DNA of 64,000 bases from Cerrena zonata (taxonomy: Eukaryota; Basidiomycota; Agaricomycetes; Polyporales; Cerrenaceae). The notes below the pieces were generated by a model. It worked only from the letters and a program-made list of their open reading frames with translations, was not told the DNA's origin and did no database searches. How positions within the stretch are numbered: position 1 is the first letter of the stretch; every line of letters begins with the position of its first letter. The DNA lies in assembly GCA_038087015.1 (NCBI GenBank), contig JASBNA010000059.1, forward strand, positions 1-64,000. Direction: 5' to 3'. Positions 46,420 through 59,475 of the stretch are shown here, piece by piece. A program made the translations under genes and the position numbers.

Positions 46420-47500
46420 TGACCGCCCTCTTTGTACTATCACACACATGCGTATCATATTTTACTTAATGGTATTTGGATGACAATTCAAGTGTTCATG
46501 ACATACAAGTCACCAGCTTGAAGCCTACAGCGTGTTAGGTGAGTACAGGTATTATTGTGCATACAGGTCGCGAGCAAGATTATGCAAAAAGTCTGCCAGA
46601 ACGTTCACAATTGTGATAAATGTATGTTGCTATTTTCTTGATTTTGCAGTGAATATGAATGAAATATTTTTCAATCTTCGAAGAATCCACAGGTATCTAT
46701 TTGCTTCAAGAATCGTCCTTTTTCGAACCTCGCTCTGAGCTGTTATAGAGTCGAACCTTAAAATCACATCACAAGTAAACCTGTTTCACAGCGGCCAGAA
46801 TATCCGTGGTTGTTGTGGCAGACGTCGTAATATTCAGCTCATACAAGTCGACCTAAACACTACATGATAGACACCGACACTCCACGACACGTTGATTAAC
46901 TATCCGAACGCGGGACTCGTGATTCCACCAACTGATGAGCATCTGCCTCTGTCCCTGCCCGCAAACTATCGAGAACCAAGTTGGTGGTAAGACACCATCT
47001 ATCCCATACCGTCAGGTCTACACGAATGTGCCTGGCGATCCCCAAAACATTCACGAAACAGCACCGATATTATACCGGTGCGTCTCGGATTTGGAACTGG
47101 AACTGGGACCATACTGTCGGGTCATACACCCAAAGCGACGGAAAGGATACTCGGGGAGGAGGATTGGGGACCTCAACGATTGGATGAATAGGAAGTTGCG
47201 GCTAATCAGCCTGGCTGCCAATACGTTTTCGAAGGGGGAAGATTGGATCTCCACCGCCCCAGCATATAAAATTGGTAAAGTTGAGAAAGGAAGTCCAATT
47301 ATCAGACGGAGGATACGACGGGACTCTTGGGATAGCTCGATTAGTCCCATTCCCAGTGGAGCGTCCTCCACGAGTCTTCGTCGCAATGGGGTTTATCGCC
47401 AGAAGCATATTCGTAGACCATGAGAGAGGTATCCTCAAGAAGCCCACAAGTTTGTTCAAAAAACAATGGGTCCGTTGTATTCTGAACATAGCAAACATCT
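46420..47500. other. Intergenic and duplicated 3' flank of F-box unit 1
   Basis: 46420-46900 holds nothing recognisable. From about 46930 the sequence is homologous to 50210-50420 and 53780-54010 (ACCAAGTTGGTGGTAAGACACC-type block), and 47200-47500 to 50780-51078 and 55330-55643. These are the 3' flanks of the F-box tandem units, not separate intact genes; open frames in them are broken differently in each copy. Confidence 0.55.
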
Positions 47501-49607
47501 CTACAATCTTCCCCCATTCCTAGACAGAACCCGTTGAGCCCGTGTTCTGACAGAACTGTACGCCCCTGAAGTATAGGAGAGATAGTGTAGAGCCCAAATG
47601 TCAAAGTCAACTATAAGGGTACCTCGTTTAGCGGTTAATGGCAACAGCTCTGTCACCTTTTCCCTATACCATTGCGACGGTCGCTTTACTCGATCAACAA
47701 TGAGCTCAATCCGAATAGCCTCCAACTCATCGAACTTCGAGTCCGCAAGGGATTGGTCGATCGATGCGATCATGTTGATCTCTTCCTTCTTCTGGAAATG
47801 GCTCTGAATGGCAATCATTCGCAGCTTCGGAGCTTTAAGTTGGCCCAGAAATTGTCGAATATTATTGACTTCTTCGTCTTCTCCCCATTCATCGCTATGG
47901 CCGATCAGGCGGATACTTGTAAGGTTGGTGAGACGGGATAGATCAATTCCTAACTCAAACACTAGATCATACACAGTTAGTTTCTGCACATAGGGAGAGC
48001 ATTGTATACACCCACGTTCAAATGTACCGGAACCAACGGGGATCTGAATATGGGATAGGTTAGGTGCCTCGCCTAAGGCTAGTATCACTTCATGGAGGGG
48101 TTCTGAGTCTACCGCGCCAGCAACTTCAAAGGATTTCAAATGTTCAGCAAATAGCTCTGGGCGAAACCATCCGCGCAGAAGAGTAAAGTCAACGCCGTAC
48201 TCGGCCTGTGAAGTGTCGATACGAAATGACTGTAGGAGTGGGGGTGGATAGAAGACGGGATATTTTGTTGCTTTATCGGTGGCCTCTACTATATGATCAC
48301 CTGTCGGCTCATTGTCTGAATCTTCGGTGGGCATCTCCTGAAGCACCGCAAGGTTTGGGTGACCAAACTCGGCATCCACGATGTTGATTGTGGTAAGGTT
48401 CGGCAGAGCACGAACAAAAGCTGTGAGATTGTTGGCACTCATCTCACAACGAAGGATATTCAACGTTGTGACAGATTTCAGCTTCGTTAGTTCTGGTATC
48501 CAACGTGCATAGGCCTCGCGGTCTTCGAGTCGTGTACTGATTTGGGCGAAGTTGAATAGTTCCAAGATCCTCAGACAAGGAAAGTGAGCATTAACATTAG
48601 CAGGAAAGGCATAAAGCCACTGATCAATGTCGTCCGCAGCATCGAGGCGGTACCATCGTGGCTCATCAATAAATGGCAGAGTTCTCCCTTCCAGACGAAG
48701 CTTTCGCACCCATTGTGTAATCTCCGGCGTAGCACGAATTTGGTGGGAGAAATTATCGATATCCTCTGGGGTATCCAGTGTGATGAAGCGGAAGATGTAA
48801 GGCCGAACAGCGTCGCGCCACCGAGAGCAGGTTAGAGCGCAAGACCGAAGAGTTACGGTGGAGTAGCACTCCACGTGCTCATGATCCCATAGGTAGTCGT
48901 AGATCTGGTATAGCAGTTCTATAGGTAGGTGCCATGATGGAGGTGTGGTATCAGAGATTGGAGACGATGCCTTGTCGACCAACCGGTCAAGTCGTCTGCG
49001 TTTAGTGGCTTTCGTGTTTTTAGGCCGCGATCTTCACCAGTACCAATTATTTTAGTAAAGAGATCAGCGGACTATATTATAAACGTACTCATCATCATCA
49101 AAATCATTCCTGAAGGCTGCACGTTTGCGTCTGGTTTTGATTTGGGTAATTGACTGATGCTCTCTTAACATTCATTCAAAATCAGAGTTGGTAACAGGAT
49201 GAAGGCCACATAGAGCGTACTGTTTATGGCGGCTTGTGTCCTTGTTTGCAGGGAGGTTTCGGTTTAAGCGACCTCTAATAACCCCAGTTAGTGCTCATTC
49301 TTTTTCGATTGCAGATGTATACTACTTACATCGACTTCTTTTCAGTGTTATCAATCACAGTCTCTGTACGGATGCGTTTCGAGGGAGGCCTGTCATCCTA
49401 TATCTCAGAACCCTATACAAATTCACGAGGTGAATAACATACGCAGAACTCGGGTTGATAGAGTCAGCAGATCTGTTGCATGCTCTCTTTGGTTGTATCC
49501 TGGTCGGACTATAAGTTGAGGGTCAGCCCGATTTGGTATCGAGGTCCATTCTCAACGACTTACATCACGTCAAGTTTATTTAAGTTTTGTGTAGATAGTT
49601 TCGGCAT
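47501..49607 (-). CDS. F-box protein, paralogue B
   Basis: It starts MPKLSTQNLNK at 49607. Several small exons encode a basic head, then the long exon has SWHLPIELLYQIYDYLWDH and CALTCSRWRDAVRPYIF and a leucine-rich body, ending VLSRNGGRL with TAG at 47501-47503. The last intron (about 47965-48018, 54 bp, GTGGGT..CTAG) is a multiple of three and open, so retention would add 18 residues without a frameshift. Gene structure and length (about 590 residues) match paralogue A at 21330. Role: presumed SCF substrate adaptor. It has no zinc-finger partner next to it, unlike A and D. It appears intact. Confidence 0.82.
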
Positions 49608-51078
49608 GGTGAGGATAATCGTAGTCTGAATGTTGAATGACAGTGCAGCGGTGTGTACTGGAAACGGTGATGGTGAGTGGCAACAAGGTATCGAAACAGG
49701 TCGAAAGGAGGCACTGTTATTGTTCGTCCTTGTACTCTACACGTGGCATTTTTTGCGATGGTTAACATCTCGATGAATGGAATGATAGAAGGGGATATTG
49801 GTTGTCCTATGTAGCACAATATTTGGTTGTGCAGCTTGAACATCTTGTCGAGGGACACTCAGGGACTACTAATACCGTAAGTTACAAGTAGTCACTTCCC
49901 AGAAGGAGGCGCCTGTCCGACGTCGGTTGCCAACATCAGATATTATGTACGTCCATACTTGCCATAAGTACTACTATACATGTTTATGCTGGCTCAAAAA
50001 TCTTGGATATATTACGCCACAAAATTCTACCTAGATGAAGTTATGCATCAATTAAATATACCAACCACATCCTCCATAAATAACTTGAACACCCCGTAAT
50101 ATCCAACCCATACCCAAGCCACATTGTACATCATATGATAAGTATGCACTGAAACCAATTGGTCCCACGCACATCAATTATTCCAGCGCGAGACTCATAA
50201 CTTCACCAACTGAACAATCAACCACCCGCAAACAGTCAAGCACCGAGTCGGTGGCAAAACACCACCTATACCATATAGTTCAGGTGCCAAGTCGCCTGAG
50301 CGATCCTCAAAAGACTTACAAAACAGCTTCCAGTCTACACCCAGCGCACTTTCCATTAAGTACGTCCAAAGCGACGAAAAAGATACTCGGGAAGGATGTC
50401 CCTCGTATGATGAGGACCTCGATCTTCGCAGTAGAGTGGTGCGGTTGAATGAATAATAGACAGGTGGGTCGATTGTTCGCAGGATGAGACGATAGAACGG
50501 TCAAGACCTGCGAGACTAAGTTGCTTGAGATGCGGCAAACTGACATCACTCGTCGAACCATCCTTAGGTGTCCTAAGCTGTGATGTGTACGAGGAAATTG
50601 TCCATATCCTGCTGTCCGGGAGCTAACTCAATACCGAGTTGAATAGGGGAATGTGGTAAGGGGTAAAGAGGCATCATATCCTTCAAAATAAGAATCCTCA
50701 AAGAACTCGCTTAGACCCGAATGCCTATGGGCAAAGTAACAGGCGTCCGACGACTACGCAGTGTGGTCCATTCATCAAGAGCTGTAAAACCAGTCTTGGA
50801 GACCGCCAATAGATGATTGAAGGGGGGAAGGGGAGACTGAACTTGCACGGCTCCGACACTCTAAGTTGGTAAATATTGAGAAAAGGAGACGACGGGACAC
50901 ATGGAGTGGGTTGATCAGTCCCGTTACTAGTAGAGCGTCCTCCACGAAGTCTTCGTCGCAATAGACGTTCATCGCCAAAAACATAGTCGTAGTAGGGCAT
51001 GAAAGAAGAGTGATCGAGAAGCCCTACGAGCTGTTCAAGAGACAACGGGTCCGTTTATTCTGAACGTAGCAAATTTCT
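49608..51078. other. Intergenic between F-box units 1 and 2
   Basis: 49608-49870 is the 5' flank of paralogue B. 50210-51078 is the repeated 3' flank of paralogue C, including a block (50730-51040) homologous to 47200-47500 and 55270-55640. No intact gene is seen. Confidence 0.5.
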
Positions 51079-53199
51079 CTATGGTATTCCCCCATTCCTA
51101 ATTAGGACACGTTCAGCTAGTGTCCCGAACGATTTATACACCCCTGAAGTAGAGGAGAGATACTGTAGATCAAAACCGTGGAAGTCGACTATAAGGATAC
51201 CTCGTTTAGCAGTTAACGGCAACAGCTCTTCCAGTTTTCGTCTAACCCATTGCGATGATCGCTTGTCCAACATTGAAAGCACGTTGAGTTCAATGCGAAC
51301 GGTCTCCACCTCATCGAACTTCGAATCCGCCAAGGACTGGTCGATAGATGCGATCATATCAATCTCTTCCTCCTTCTCGAAAGAGCTGTTGATGGCAATC
51401 GTCCGTAGCTTTGGAGCATTGAGCTGGTCTAAAAATTGTCGGATATTGTTGACTTCTTCCTCTTGTCCCCATTCACCGTCGTTACCGATCAGGCGGATGC
51501 TCGTAAGGTTGGTGAGACGGGATAGATCAATTCCTGATTCCAACACTGGATACACGGTTATACAGTGCACTTTGAAAGAAAAACAAACGCACCATATTCA
51601 TGGGCACCAACGGGAACCTGAATATAAGATAGGTTGGGTGCATTGCCCAAAGCGGATATCAGGTCACGCAGGGAGTCTGAGTCAACTCCACCAGAAACCT
51701 CCAAGGACCTCAGGTGCTCGGCAAATAACTCTGCGCGAAACCATTCACGCATTAGAGCGAAGTCGAAGTCACCATAGTCATCGTGGGCATTCTCAACACG
51801 AAATGATTGTAGGAGTGGGGGCGGATAGAAGACGGGGTACATTGTTGCTTTATCTTTATCGACTGTTTCAACAACATTGACTGTAAGATCACCTGTCGGC
51901 TCAACGTCGGAATCTTTGGTGGAAATCTCCTGAAGCACAGCAAGGTTCGGGTGAACGAAACTAACATCCACGAGATCGACTTTGGCAAGACTAGGCAAAG
52001 CACGGACAAGAGCAGTGAGATTGTTGGCACTCATCTCACAACGAAGGATATTCAACGTTGTGACAGATTTCAGCTTCGTTAACTCTGGTATCCAACGTGC
52101 ATAGGCCTCGCGGTCTTCGAGTCGTGGGCTGATTTGGGCGAAGTTAAACAATTCCAAAATCCGCAGGCAAGGAAATTGAGTGTCAAGATTGGTAGGAAAG
52201 GCATAAAGCCATTGGTCGATGTCACCGACGGCATCCAGACGGTGGAATGGTCGATCACCAACGTACGGAAGAGTTCTCCCCGCCAGACGAAGCTTTCGCA
52301 CCCATGGCATGATCTCTGGTGTGGCACGAATTTGATGGGAGAATCTATCGATGACCTCTGGGGTATCGAGCGTGATGAAGCGAAAAATATAAGGCCGAAC
52401 AGCATCCCGCCACCGAGAACAGGTTAGGGCACATGACCGAAGAGTTGCGGTGGAGTAACACTCCATATGTTCATGATCCCATAGGTAGTCGTAGATCTGG
52501 TAGAGCAACTCTATAGGTAGGTGCCATGATGGAAGTTTAGTATCAGGTATCGGAGACGGTGCCTTGTTGACCAACCGGTCAAGCCGCCTACATTTAGTGG
52601 CTTCCGTGTCCTCAGGGTGGGATCTTCACCAGCACAAACCATTTTAGCAAAGAGGTCAGCAGTGCATATTATGAACATACCCATCGTCACCAAGATCATT
52701 CTCGAGAGTTGGACGTTTGCGTTTAGTTCTAGTTTTGGTGATTGGTTGATGCTCTCTAAACGTTCATTCAAAATCAGAGCTGGTAACAGGATGAAGGCTA
52801 TATAGAGCGTACTGTTTATGGCGACTTATGACCTTGTTTGCAGGGAGGTTTCGTTTTGAGCGACCTCTGATGACACCAGTTAGTGCTCGTTCTTTTCCGA
52901 GTACAAACATATACTACTTACATCGACTTCTTTTCAGTGTTATCAATTACAGTCTCTGTACGGACGCGTTTTGAAGGAGGGCTGTCACCCTATATCTCAG
53001 AGCTCTACACAGTTTTACTAGGTGAATGACATACGAGGAACTCGGGTCAATAGGATCAGCAGATCTGTTGCAGGCTCTCTTTGGTTGTATCCTGGTCGGA
53101 CTATAACTTGAGGGTCAGCCCGATTTGGTATCGAGGTCCATTTACAACGACTTACATCACATCAGGTTTATTCAAGTTTCGTGTAGATACTCTCGGCAT
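51079..53199 (-). CDS. F-box protein, paralogue C
   Basis: It starts MPRVSTRNLNKPDV at 53199. Small 5' exons are followed by a long exon (about 51590-52640) with SWHLPIELLYQIYDYLWDH and CALTCSRWRDAVRPYIF, then an intron of about 45-50 bp and a last exon with ESGIDLSRLTNLTSIRL, ending LIRNGGIP with TAG at 51079-51081. Same architecture as paralogues A, B and D. The intron before ESGIDLS is not a multiple of three here, as in A. Presumed SCF adaptor. Appears intact. Confidence 0.82.
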
Positions 53200-54569
53200 G
53201 GGTGAGGATAATCGTAGTCCGAATGTTGAATGACAACGCAACAGTGTACGCTGGAAACGGTGATGGTGAGTGGCAACAAGGTATCGAAACAGGTCGAAAC
53301 GAGGCTGCTAGTCAACTAACAGTGGCCCCACCTTCCATCATTCTTGTGTTATTGTTCGTCCTTGTACTAACCTCTACACGTGGTATTTTTGCGATAGTTG
53401 ACATCCCGATCAATAGAATGATAGAATGATCGACATTGGGGGCATTAGTCGTCCTAGCATAATCTTTGGTTGTAAAACTGGACCAACACTTAGCCCTGTC
53501 AGATAACTTGAACTTGCGAAGTTTCCGAATCGGACGAGTAGCAAGAGGTTGAAAGCGCCTGTCCACCGTCGATCAGCGGAAATTATGTACGCCCATAGTA
53601 TATACTTGTACTATACACGTTTATTATGCTGACTCGGAAATGTTGGATATATCACGCTACAGAATTCTACCCGAGTGAAATAATGCATCAATTGAATTAC
53701 CAACCATCAATAACACCCCGTAATATTCAGCTCATACCCAAGGGGCCACATTGTACATCACACGATATGCACCGAAACCGCTGCCCACAAACAGTCAAAC
53801 ACCGAGTCGGTGGCAAGACACCACCTATACCATATAGTCAAGGTGCCAAGTCGCCTGAGCGATCCTCAAGGATTCACAAAATAGCTTCAAGTCTACACCC
53901 GGCGCATCCTCGATCTCGATCTCAATTTAGGAACTGGAACAATGTTGTCAAGTAGTACGTTCAAAGCGACGGAAAAGATACTCGGGACGATATCCCTCGT
54001 TTGATTAGAACCTCGATCTTCGCAGGAGAGAGTGGTGCAGTTGGATGAATAGCGGTTGGGGGTAGTGAGCGCTGACAGTAAGCCCCATTTCAGTTAACGT
54101 TGCTTGAATGCTAGTGACCCCGACCATAGCCGTCGATATAACAGAGACTTTAGATAAAAATGGTATTATCCCAATGAGACGATGCTCACAGCCGTGGCCG
54201 TGATGCTTATCGGGTGCTCACGAGACACCAACAAAAAAAGCATGGTGGCGCAATGTGTCTGGGAGAAGAGCGTGGAATAGAGCGTGACGATGTCCTGGTT
54301 ATTGGCATACGTCGAGACCTTGAGAGTAATATACGGGTAGGTCGATCGGTCACAGAATTTGACGATAGCGCGATCAAGACCTGCGAGACTAAATTGCTTG
54401 AAATGTGGTAAATTAACGGAACTCGTCGAATCATATTTAGTATCGTAAGCCGTGACGTATACGAGGGAATTGTCTAAATCTTGCTGTGTGGAGGCCAACT
54501 CGATACTAAGCGGGATACGGGAATGTAGTAAGGATTGAGAGTCCCCAAAGAATTCGCCTATGGGCAAAG
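53200..54569. other. Intergenic between F-box units 2 and 3
   Basis: 5' flank of paralogue C, then the repeated block from about 53780. A 144-codon minus-strand frame at 54166-54600 contains VNLPHFKQFSLAGLDRAIV, which is also present, broken, at 50356-50538. It may be the remnant of a further gene carried in each unit; I do not call it a gene. Confidence 0.45.
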
Positions 54570-55274
54570 GAGGGTTAACAATTTCACTTACGTAACTCAC
54601 TTACGCCTTATAAAAGTTACTTACGTTCACTTTTGGCACTGTAAGTGAAATTTACCAAGTGAACTTGGGGCCATTCCACCAAAATTTGTACGTTCACTTG
54701 TTTCTCACTTAAAAGTCCTAAGTCCTTTTCAGCCGTTTCCCGCCCCTTTCAATACTGACTACTTGACTGTTTGTCCTTAGCATGCTGCCTCATATACATT
54801 ATCAATCAAAACCTGAACATATTCACTACGTCTCGATGCATCTGAACTAAGCTACCTAACAATGTTACTTTCCTTCGCTTAAGTAATATAATCTGAGATA
54901 TGACTCGAAATGGGTCATATTTTCATAAATCTATGGAGATAGCTTGCTCACATCGCGACCTATTTTTGAATTGGATGTACTCACCGACTCGGATATTAAG
55001 TAGTCATCTGGGTACTCAGGATGAGGGATGCGGTGAATGTTTACTCATTGCCGACATAACAATGCAGCAACACCTAGTCAACATGGCGGATAAAAAAAGT
55101 TTAAACCCTCAATTGGGGGTGTAACAACGGTGACTGCAAGTGGGTCTAAGTGAGCAAGTGAATTTTAGGTGACCGAAGCATAAGTGAAACCAAGTTAATT
55201 CAAGTTAATTCTCGGATAACTTGCAGGCGCCAAGTGAGATAAGTGAACGAAAAAAGTAACTTTCTGCAGCCTCT
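54570..55274. mobile_element. Non-autonomous hAT-like insertion, 705 bp
   Basis: It is flanked by the 8-bp direct repeat GGGCAAAG (54562-54569 and 55275-55282). The homologous place in unit 2 (near 50726, CCTATGGGCAAAGTAAC) has a single copy, that is, an empty site. The ends are rich in inverted short motifs: CACTTAC, GTTCACTT and AAGTTACTTACG on the left; AAGTGAACG, AAGTAACTT and AAGTGAG on the right. The right end reads GCCTCTG, like hAT termini. No transposase is inside. An 8-bp duplication fits the hAT superfamily. Confidence 0.72.
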
Positions 55275-55643
55275 GGGCAAAGTAACAAGCGTCCGACGAC
55301 TACACAGTGTAGTTCACTCATCAAGAGCTGTAAAATCAACCTCGGAGACAACCAATAGATCTTTGAGAGGGGCAGGCTGTCAGCGGATTTCCACGGCCCC
55401 AGCATTCTAAGTCGGTGAAAATTGAGAAAGGGATACGACGGGACTCTTGGAATAGCTTGATCAGTCCCATTGCCAGTAGAGCGCCCTCCGCGAAGTCTTC
55501 GTCGCAATATACGTTTATCGCCAAAAGCATATTCGTTAAGCGTGAACCACGGTTCCGTTGTATTCCGAACGTAGCAAACGTCTCTATAGTCTTCCCCCAT
55601 TCCCAAACAGAACCCCTTCAGCCCACATGCGGGCAAAGCTGGG

Positions 55644-57707
55644 CTATGCCCCTGAAATATAGGAGAGATATGGTAGATCCCAGCCGGGGTAGTCTACTAT
55701 AAGGATACCTCGTTTAGCGGTTAATGGCAACAGCTCTGTCACTTTTTCCCTATACCATTGCGACGGTCGCTTTACTCGATCAACAATGAGCTCAATCCGA
55801 ATAGCCTCCAGTCCGTCGAATTTCGAGTCTGCAAGGGATTGGTCGATGGATGCGATCATGTCAATCTCTTCCTCCTTCTGGAAATGGCTCTGAATGGCAA
55901 CCATTCGCAGCTTTGGAGCTTTAAGTTGGCCCAGAAATTGTCGAATATTATTGACTTCTTCGTCTTGTCCCCATTCATCACTGCGACCGATCAGGCGGAT
56001 ACTTGTAAGGTTGGTGAAACGGGATAGATCAATTCCCAACTCAAACACTGAATCATACACAGTCAGTTTCTGCGCATAGGGAGAGCCATGTATACACCCA
56101 CGTTCAAATGTACCGGAACCAACGGGGATCTGGATATGGGATAGGTTGGGTGCCTCGCCTAAGGCTAGTATCAATTCATAGAAGGGTTCGGAGTCTACCG
56201 CGCCAGCAACTTCAAAGGATTCCAAGTGTTTCGCCAATAGCTCTGGGCGAAACCATCCGCGCAGAAGAGTAAAGTCAAGGCCGTACTCTGCCTGTGAAGT
56301 GTCCATACGAAATGACTGTAGGAGTGGGGGTGGATAGAAGACGGGGTATTTTGTTGCTTCGGTGGCCTCTACTATATGGTCACCTGTCGGCTCGTTGTCT
56401 GAATCTTCGGTGGGCATCTCCTGAAGCACAGTAAGGTTTGGGTGACCAAACTCGGCATCCACGATGTTGACTGTTGTAAGGTCCGGCAGCGCACGAACAA
56501 GAGCAGTGAGATTGTTGGCACTCATCTCACAACGAAGGATATTCAACGTTGTGACGGATTTGAGCTTCGTTAACTCTGGTATCCAACGTGCATAGGCCTC
56601 GCGGTCTTCGAGTCGTGGGCTGATTTGGGCGAAGTTGAATAGTTCCAAGATCCTCAGACAAGGAAAGTGAGCGTCAACATTGGCAGGAAAGGCATAAAGC
56701 CATTGATCAATGTCGTCCGCGGCATCGAGGCGGTGCCATCGTGGCTCATCAATAAATGGTAGAGTTCTCCCCACCAGACGAAGTTTCCGCACCCATTGTA
56801 TGATCTCTGGTGTAGCACGAATTTGGTGGGAGAATCTATTGATAGCCTCTGGGGTATCCAGTGTGATGAAGCGGAAGATATAAGGCCGAACAGCGTCGCG
56901 CCAACGAGAGCAGGTTAGGGCACAGGACCGAAGAGTTGCGGTGGAGTAACACTCCACATGTTCATGATCCCATAGGCAGTCGTAGATGTGGTAGAGTAAC
57001 TCTATAGGTAGGTGCCATGGTGGAGTTCTGGTATCAGGGATCGGAGACGGTGCCTTGTTAACCGGTTGGTCGAGTCGCCTGCGTTTAATGGGGCTTGTGC
57101 TTTCAGGGCGGGATCTTCACCAGCACAAATCGTTTCAGCAAACGGATCAGGGGAATATATTGTGAACGTACTCATCGTCACCAAGATCATCCTCGGGAGC
57201 TAGACGTTTGCGTTTGGCTTTGGTGGTTGACTGACGTTCTCTGAACGTTCATTCGGAGTGAGAGCTGGTGACAATATCAAGGTCACATAAAGCATACCGT
57301 TTACTGTGACTTGTGTCCTTGGATGTATTGTGTTTTGGGGGAAGGTTTCGTTTAGGGCGACCACTGATCGCACTAGTTAGTACTCGTTCTTTTCTGAGTA
57401 CAGATATATACTACTTACACTGTCTTCTTTGCAGGTTTATCGCCTACAGTCTCTGTACGGATGCGTTTCGAGGGAGGCCTGTCTCCTAGATCTCAGTACT
57501 CTACACCAATTTAAGAGGTGAATGACATACAAAGAACTCGGGTCGATAGGTTCAGCAGATCTCTTGCAGTTGCAGGCTCTCTTTGGTTGTATCCTGGTTG
57601 GACTATTGTAACTCGAAGGTCAGCCCGGTTTGGTACTGAGGTTCATTCTCAGCGACTTACATCGATGACCTTACGTCAGGTTTCTTTCGTGTAGATGCTT
57701 TCGGCAT
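55644..57707 (-). CDS. F-box protein, paralogue D, C-terminus shortened
   Basis: It starts MPKASTRKKPDVRSSM at 57707, identical to the head of paralogue A. Small exons are followed by the long exon with WHLPIELLYHIYDCLWDH, CALTCSRWRDAVRPYIF and leucine-rich repeats. The frame ends at TAG 55644-55646 directly after YLSYISGA, where paralogues A and B continue for about 20 more residues to NGGRL. The lost end (FGNGGRL) is still readable downstream in the same frame, so this is a single nonsense change and a recent one. The intron before FELGIDLSR is open and in frame, as in B. It is divergent from the zinc-finger gene at 58412. The protein is probably still functional apart from the tail. Confidence 0.8.
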
Positions 57708-58411
57708 GAGGGAGGATAATCGTAGTCTGAATGTCAATGCAACAGTGCGTGCCGGAAACGGTGAGTGTTGGTGAGTGGTAACGAGTCGAAACGAGGCTGC
57801 CAATCAATTACCAGTGTCTCACCTTCCATCATTCTTGTGTTATTGTTCGTCCTTGTACTAGCCTCCACACGTGGCATTTTTGCGATAATTGACATCTTCC
57901 GTGTGCCCCAGGACATGTGTCAGTGCCATATAGCATGCTCGTCCTAGCACAACACCTAGTATGTTATACAATTTGAATATTTTGTCGAGGGGACCCATAC
58001 TTAGCCTGCCCTGAGTGTGCCCGGTTCAAGTATACTTGCCGACGCGAACTTGGGGGCAAGAAAGCGCCGGAACGTTAATGCTTCTTGGACAAATACAATC
58101 CATTAACATCGGATATTGTGTACACCCACTCATTGGAAATACACCATTGTCCTTGCCAATATCACGATTAACACGCGCAGTATGTCTGGATCAACTTCTG
58201 ATCTTAAACAATAGTTTTACGGTCAATGCTTTTGGGTGGCTCAATGGGATTTCCTGATTACTATGCATTGCCCTCTCGGGATGTTGAAGCTTTGAAGGGT
58301 CAATACTTTTCATCGCTCGACTTATAAAGGGGCAAGCGAAAAGACATGCCCCCCACCAACATCCTCAACAAATAACTCTCCCAAGTTTCAGCTTCTAGAG
58401 ATCTCAATACA
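57708..58411. promoter_or_regulatory. Shared intergenic region of the F-box/zinc-finger pair, copy 2
   Basis: 704 bp between divergent start codons, close to the 696 bp of copy 1. The segment around 58212-58242 matches 20768-20800 reversed. No gene is seen. Confidence 0.5.
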
Positions 58412-59475
58412 ATGCGCGACGTCAATCTAGCAACGGTACGCGTCTGATATCCAGACACGATTTTTTTTTACTCATGGCGTACAATTCTCTAGTATTTCCG
58501 CGGGATTTTCCCGAATTACCAATGTCCTGAATGTAAAGAGGACCATGATTCGGTCGAAGGACTTATCGAACATCTCTGGACTCACCGAGCAAATGAGGCT
58601 GATGGTGAACTGGACCGTGACAGGTATAAACCTTTAGACCTCCCAAAGTCATGCATGCTCATTCGTTCAACTTTTCCAGATATGGAAGATGTCCTCATCC
58701 ATCCTGTAAAGGAAGGCTGCTCATTTCATTGAGGGGAAAGGCGAAAGTCATGAACCATTTTATGAAACAGTACGCTCATCCACGCCATCTTACTCAACGC
58801 TGCATCTAACTAAACATATTATATTATAGCACGGGCGAAAGAAGTTTTGCCTGTCCTCATCTTACTGCCTGGACTCAAGGTCATAGAGAACTCTGCGGCT
58901 ACACAGCCAATAGTGAGTCAGCTCTCGATAAACATAGAGAGCGTGTACACTTGTCAAAGGACGCCTTGAAGACGGTGATCCATCCTTGGATTGACAAAGA
59001 AGGCACTACTCTATCCGCTGCCGAGCTCCACTTCGATAACCCGAGGGTAGGAGCCCACCAAGGGGAAGGCGGTGCACAACAGGTTAAGGTTGAAAACGAT
59101 CAGCCTGACCATCTACCTCCTGCTCAACCTCCTGTACCTGTCCTCGCACCCTTCCATGCCCAGGGACCATTCGCTGCAGGGCACGGTACCAATCACCAAG
59201 CTCAGATGCCTGGGCCAGCACTTCCTCATCATCCCTTTCTAGGTCCCGCCATCTACCTTCCTCCTATCTTTGTTATACCGCAAGAGGGAGAAATAATTGT
59301 GGAGAGATTCGAACATGTGAGGGTTACAAAGCGTGCTCCCACTGGACGGCACTTGTTTAGAGCGGGTCCGTATCCTAGATACGTCCCGGATGATCACCTT
59401 CATGTTCGAGTGAGGGGGAGGATGACATCTAGACAGATACTTCCTGCCGGACACCCTGCCTACCCTCAGGCCTGA
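58412..59475 (+). CDS. C2H2 zinc-finger protein with proline-rich tail, copy 2
   Basis: Four exons give 296 codons: 58412-58435, 58493-58623, 58680-58769 and 58830-59475. Finger 1: YQCPECKEDHDSVEGLIEH then LWTH. Finger 2: RCPHPSCKGRLL with NHFMKH. The linker HTGERSFACPHL leads into finger 3, which ends KHRERVH. LSAAELHFDNPRV and a Pro-rich tail with HAQGPFAAGHG follow, ending PAGHPAYPQA. The HTGER linker is the hallmark of C2H2 DNA-binding arrays. Paralogue of 19592-20633, also divergent from an F-box gene. Likely nuclear; target unknown. Confidence 0.8.

Larger units (their letters stand above)
46930..57710. repeat. Three tandem F-box units
   Basis: Three minus-strand units follow one another: about 46930-49870, 50210-53620 and 53780-57710. 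Each consists of a conserved 3' flank, an F-box gene and a conserved start region near CTTTCGGCATG with a downstream trailer. Units differ by point changes and small indels, and the third carries a 705-bp insertion at 54570-55274. Confidence 0.7.
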
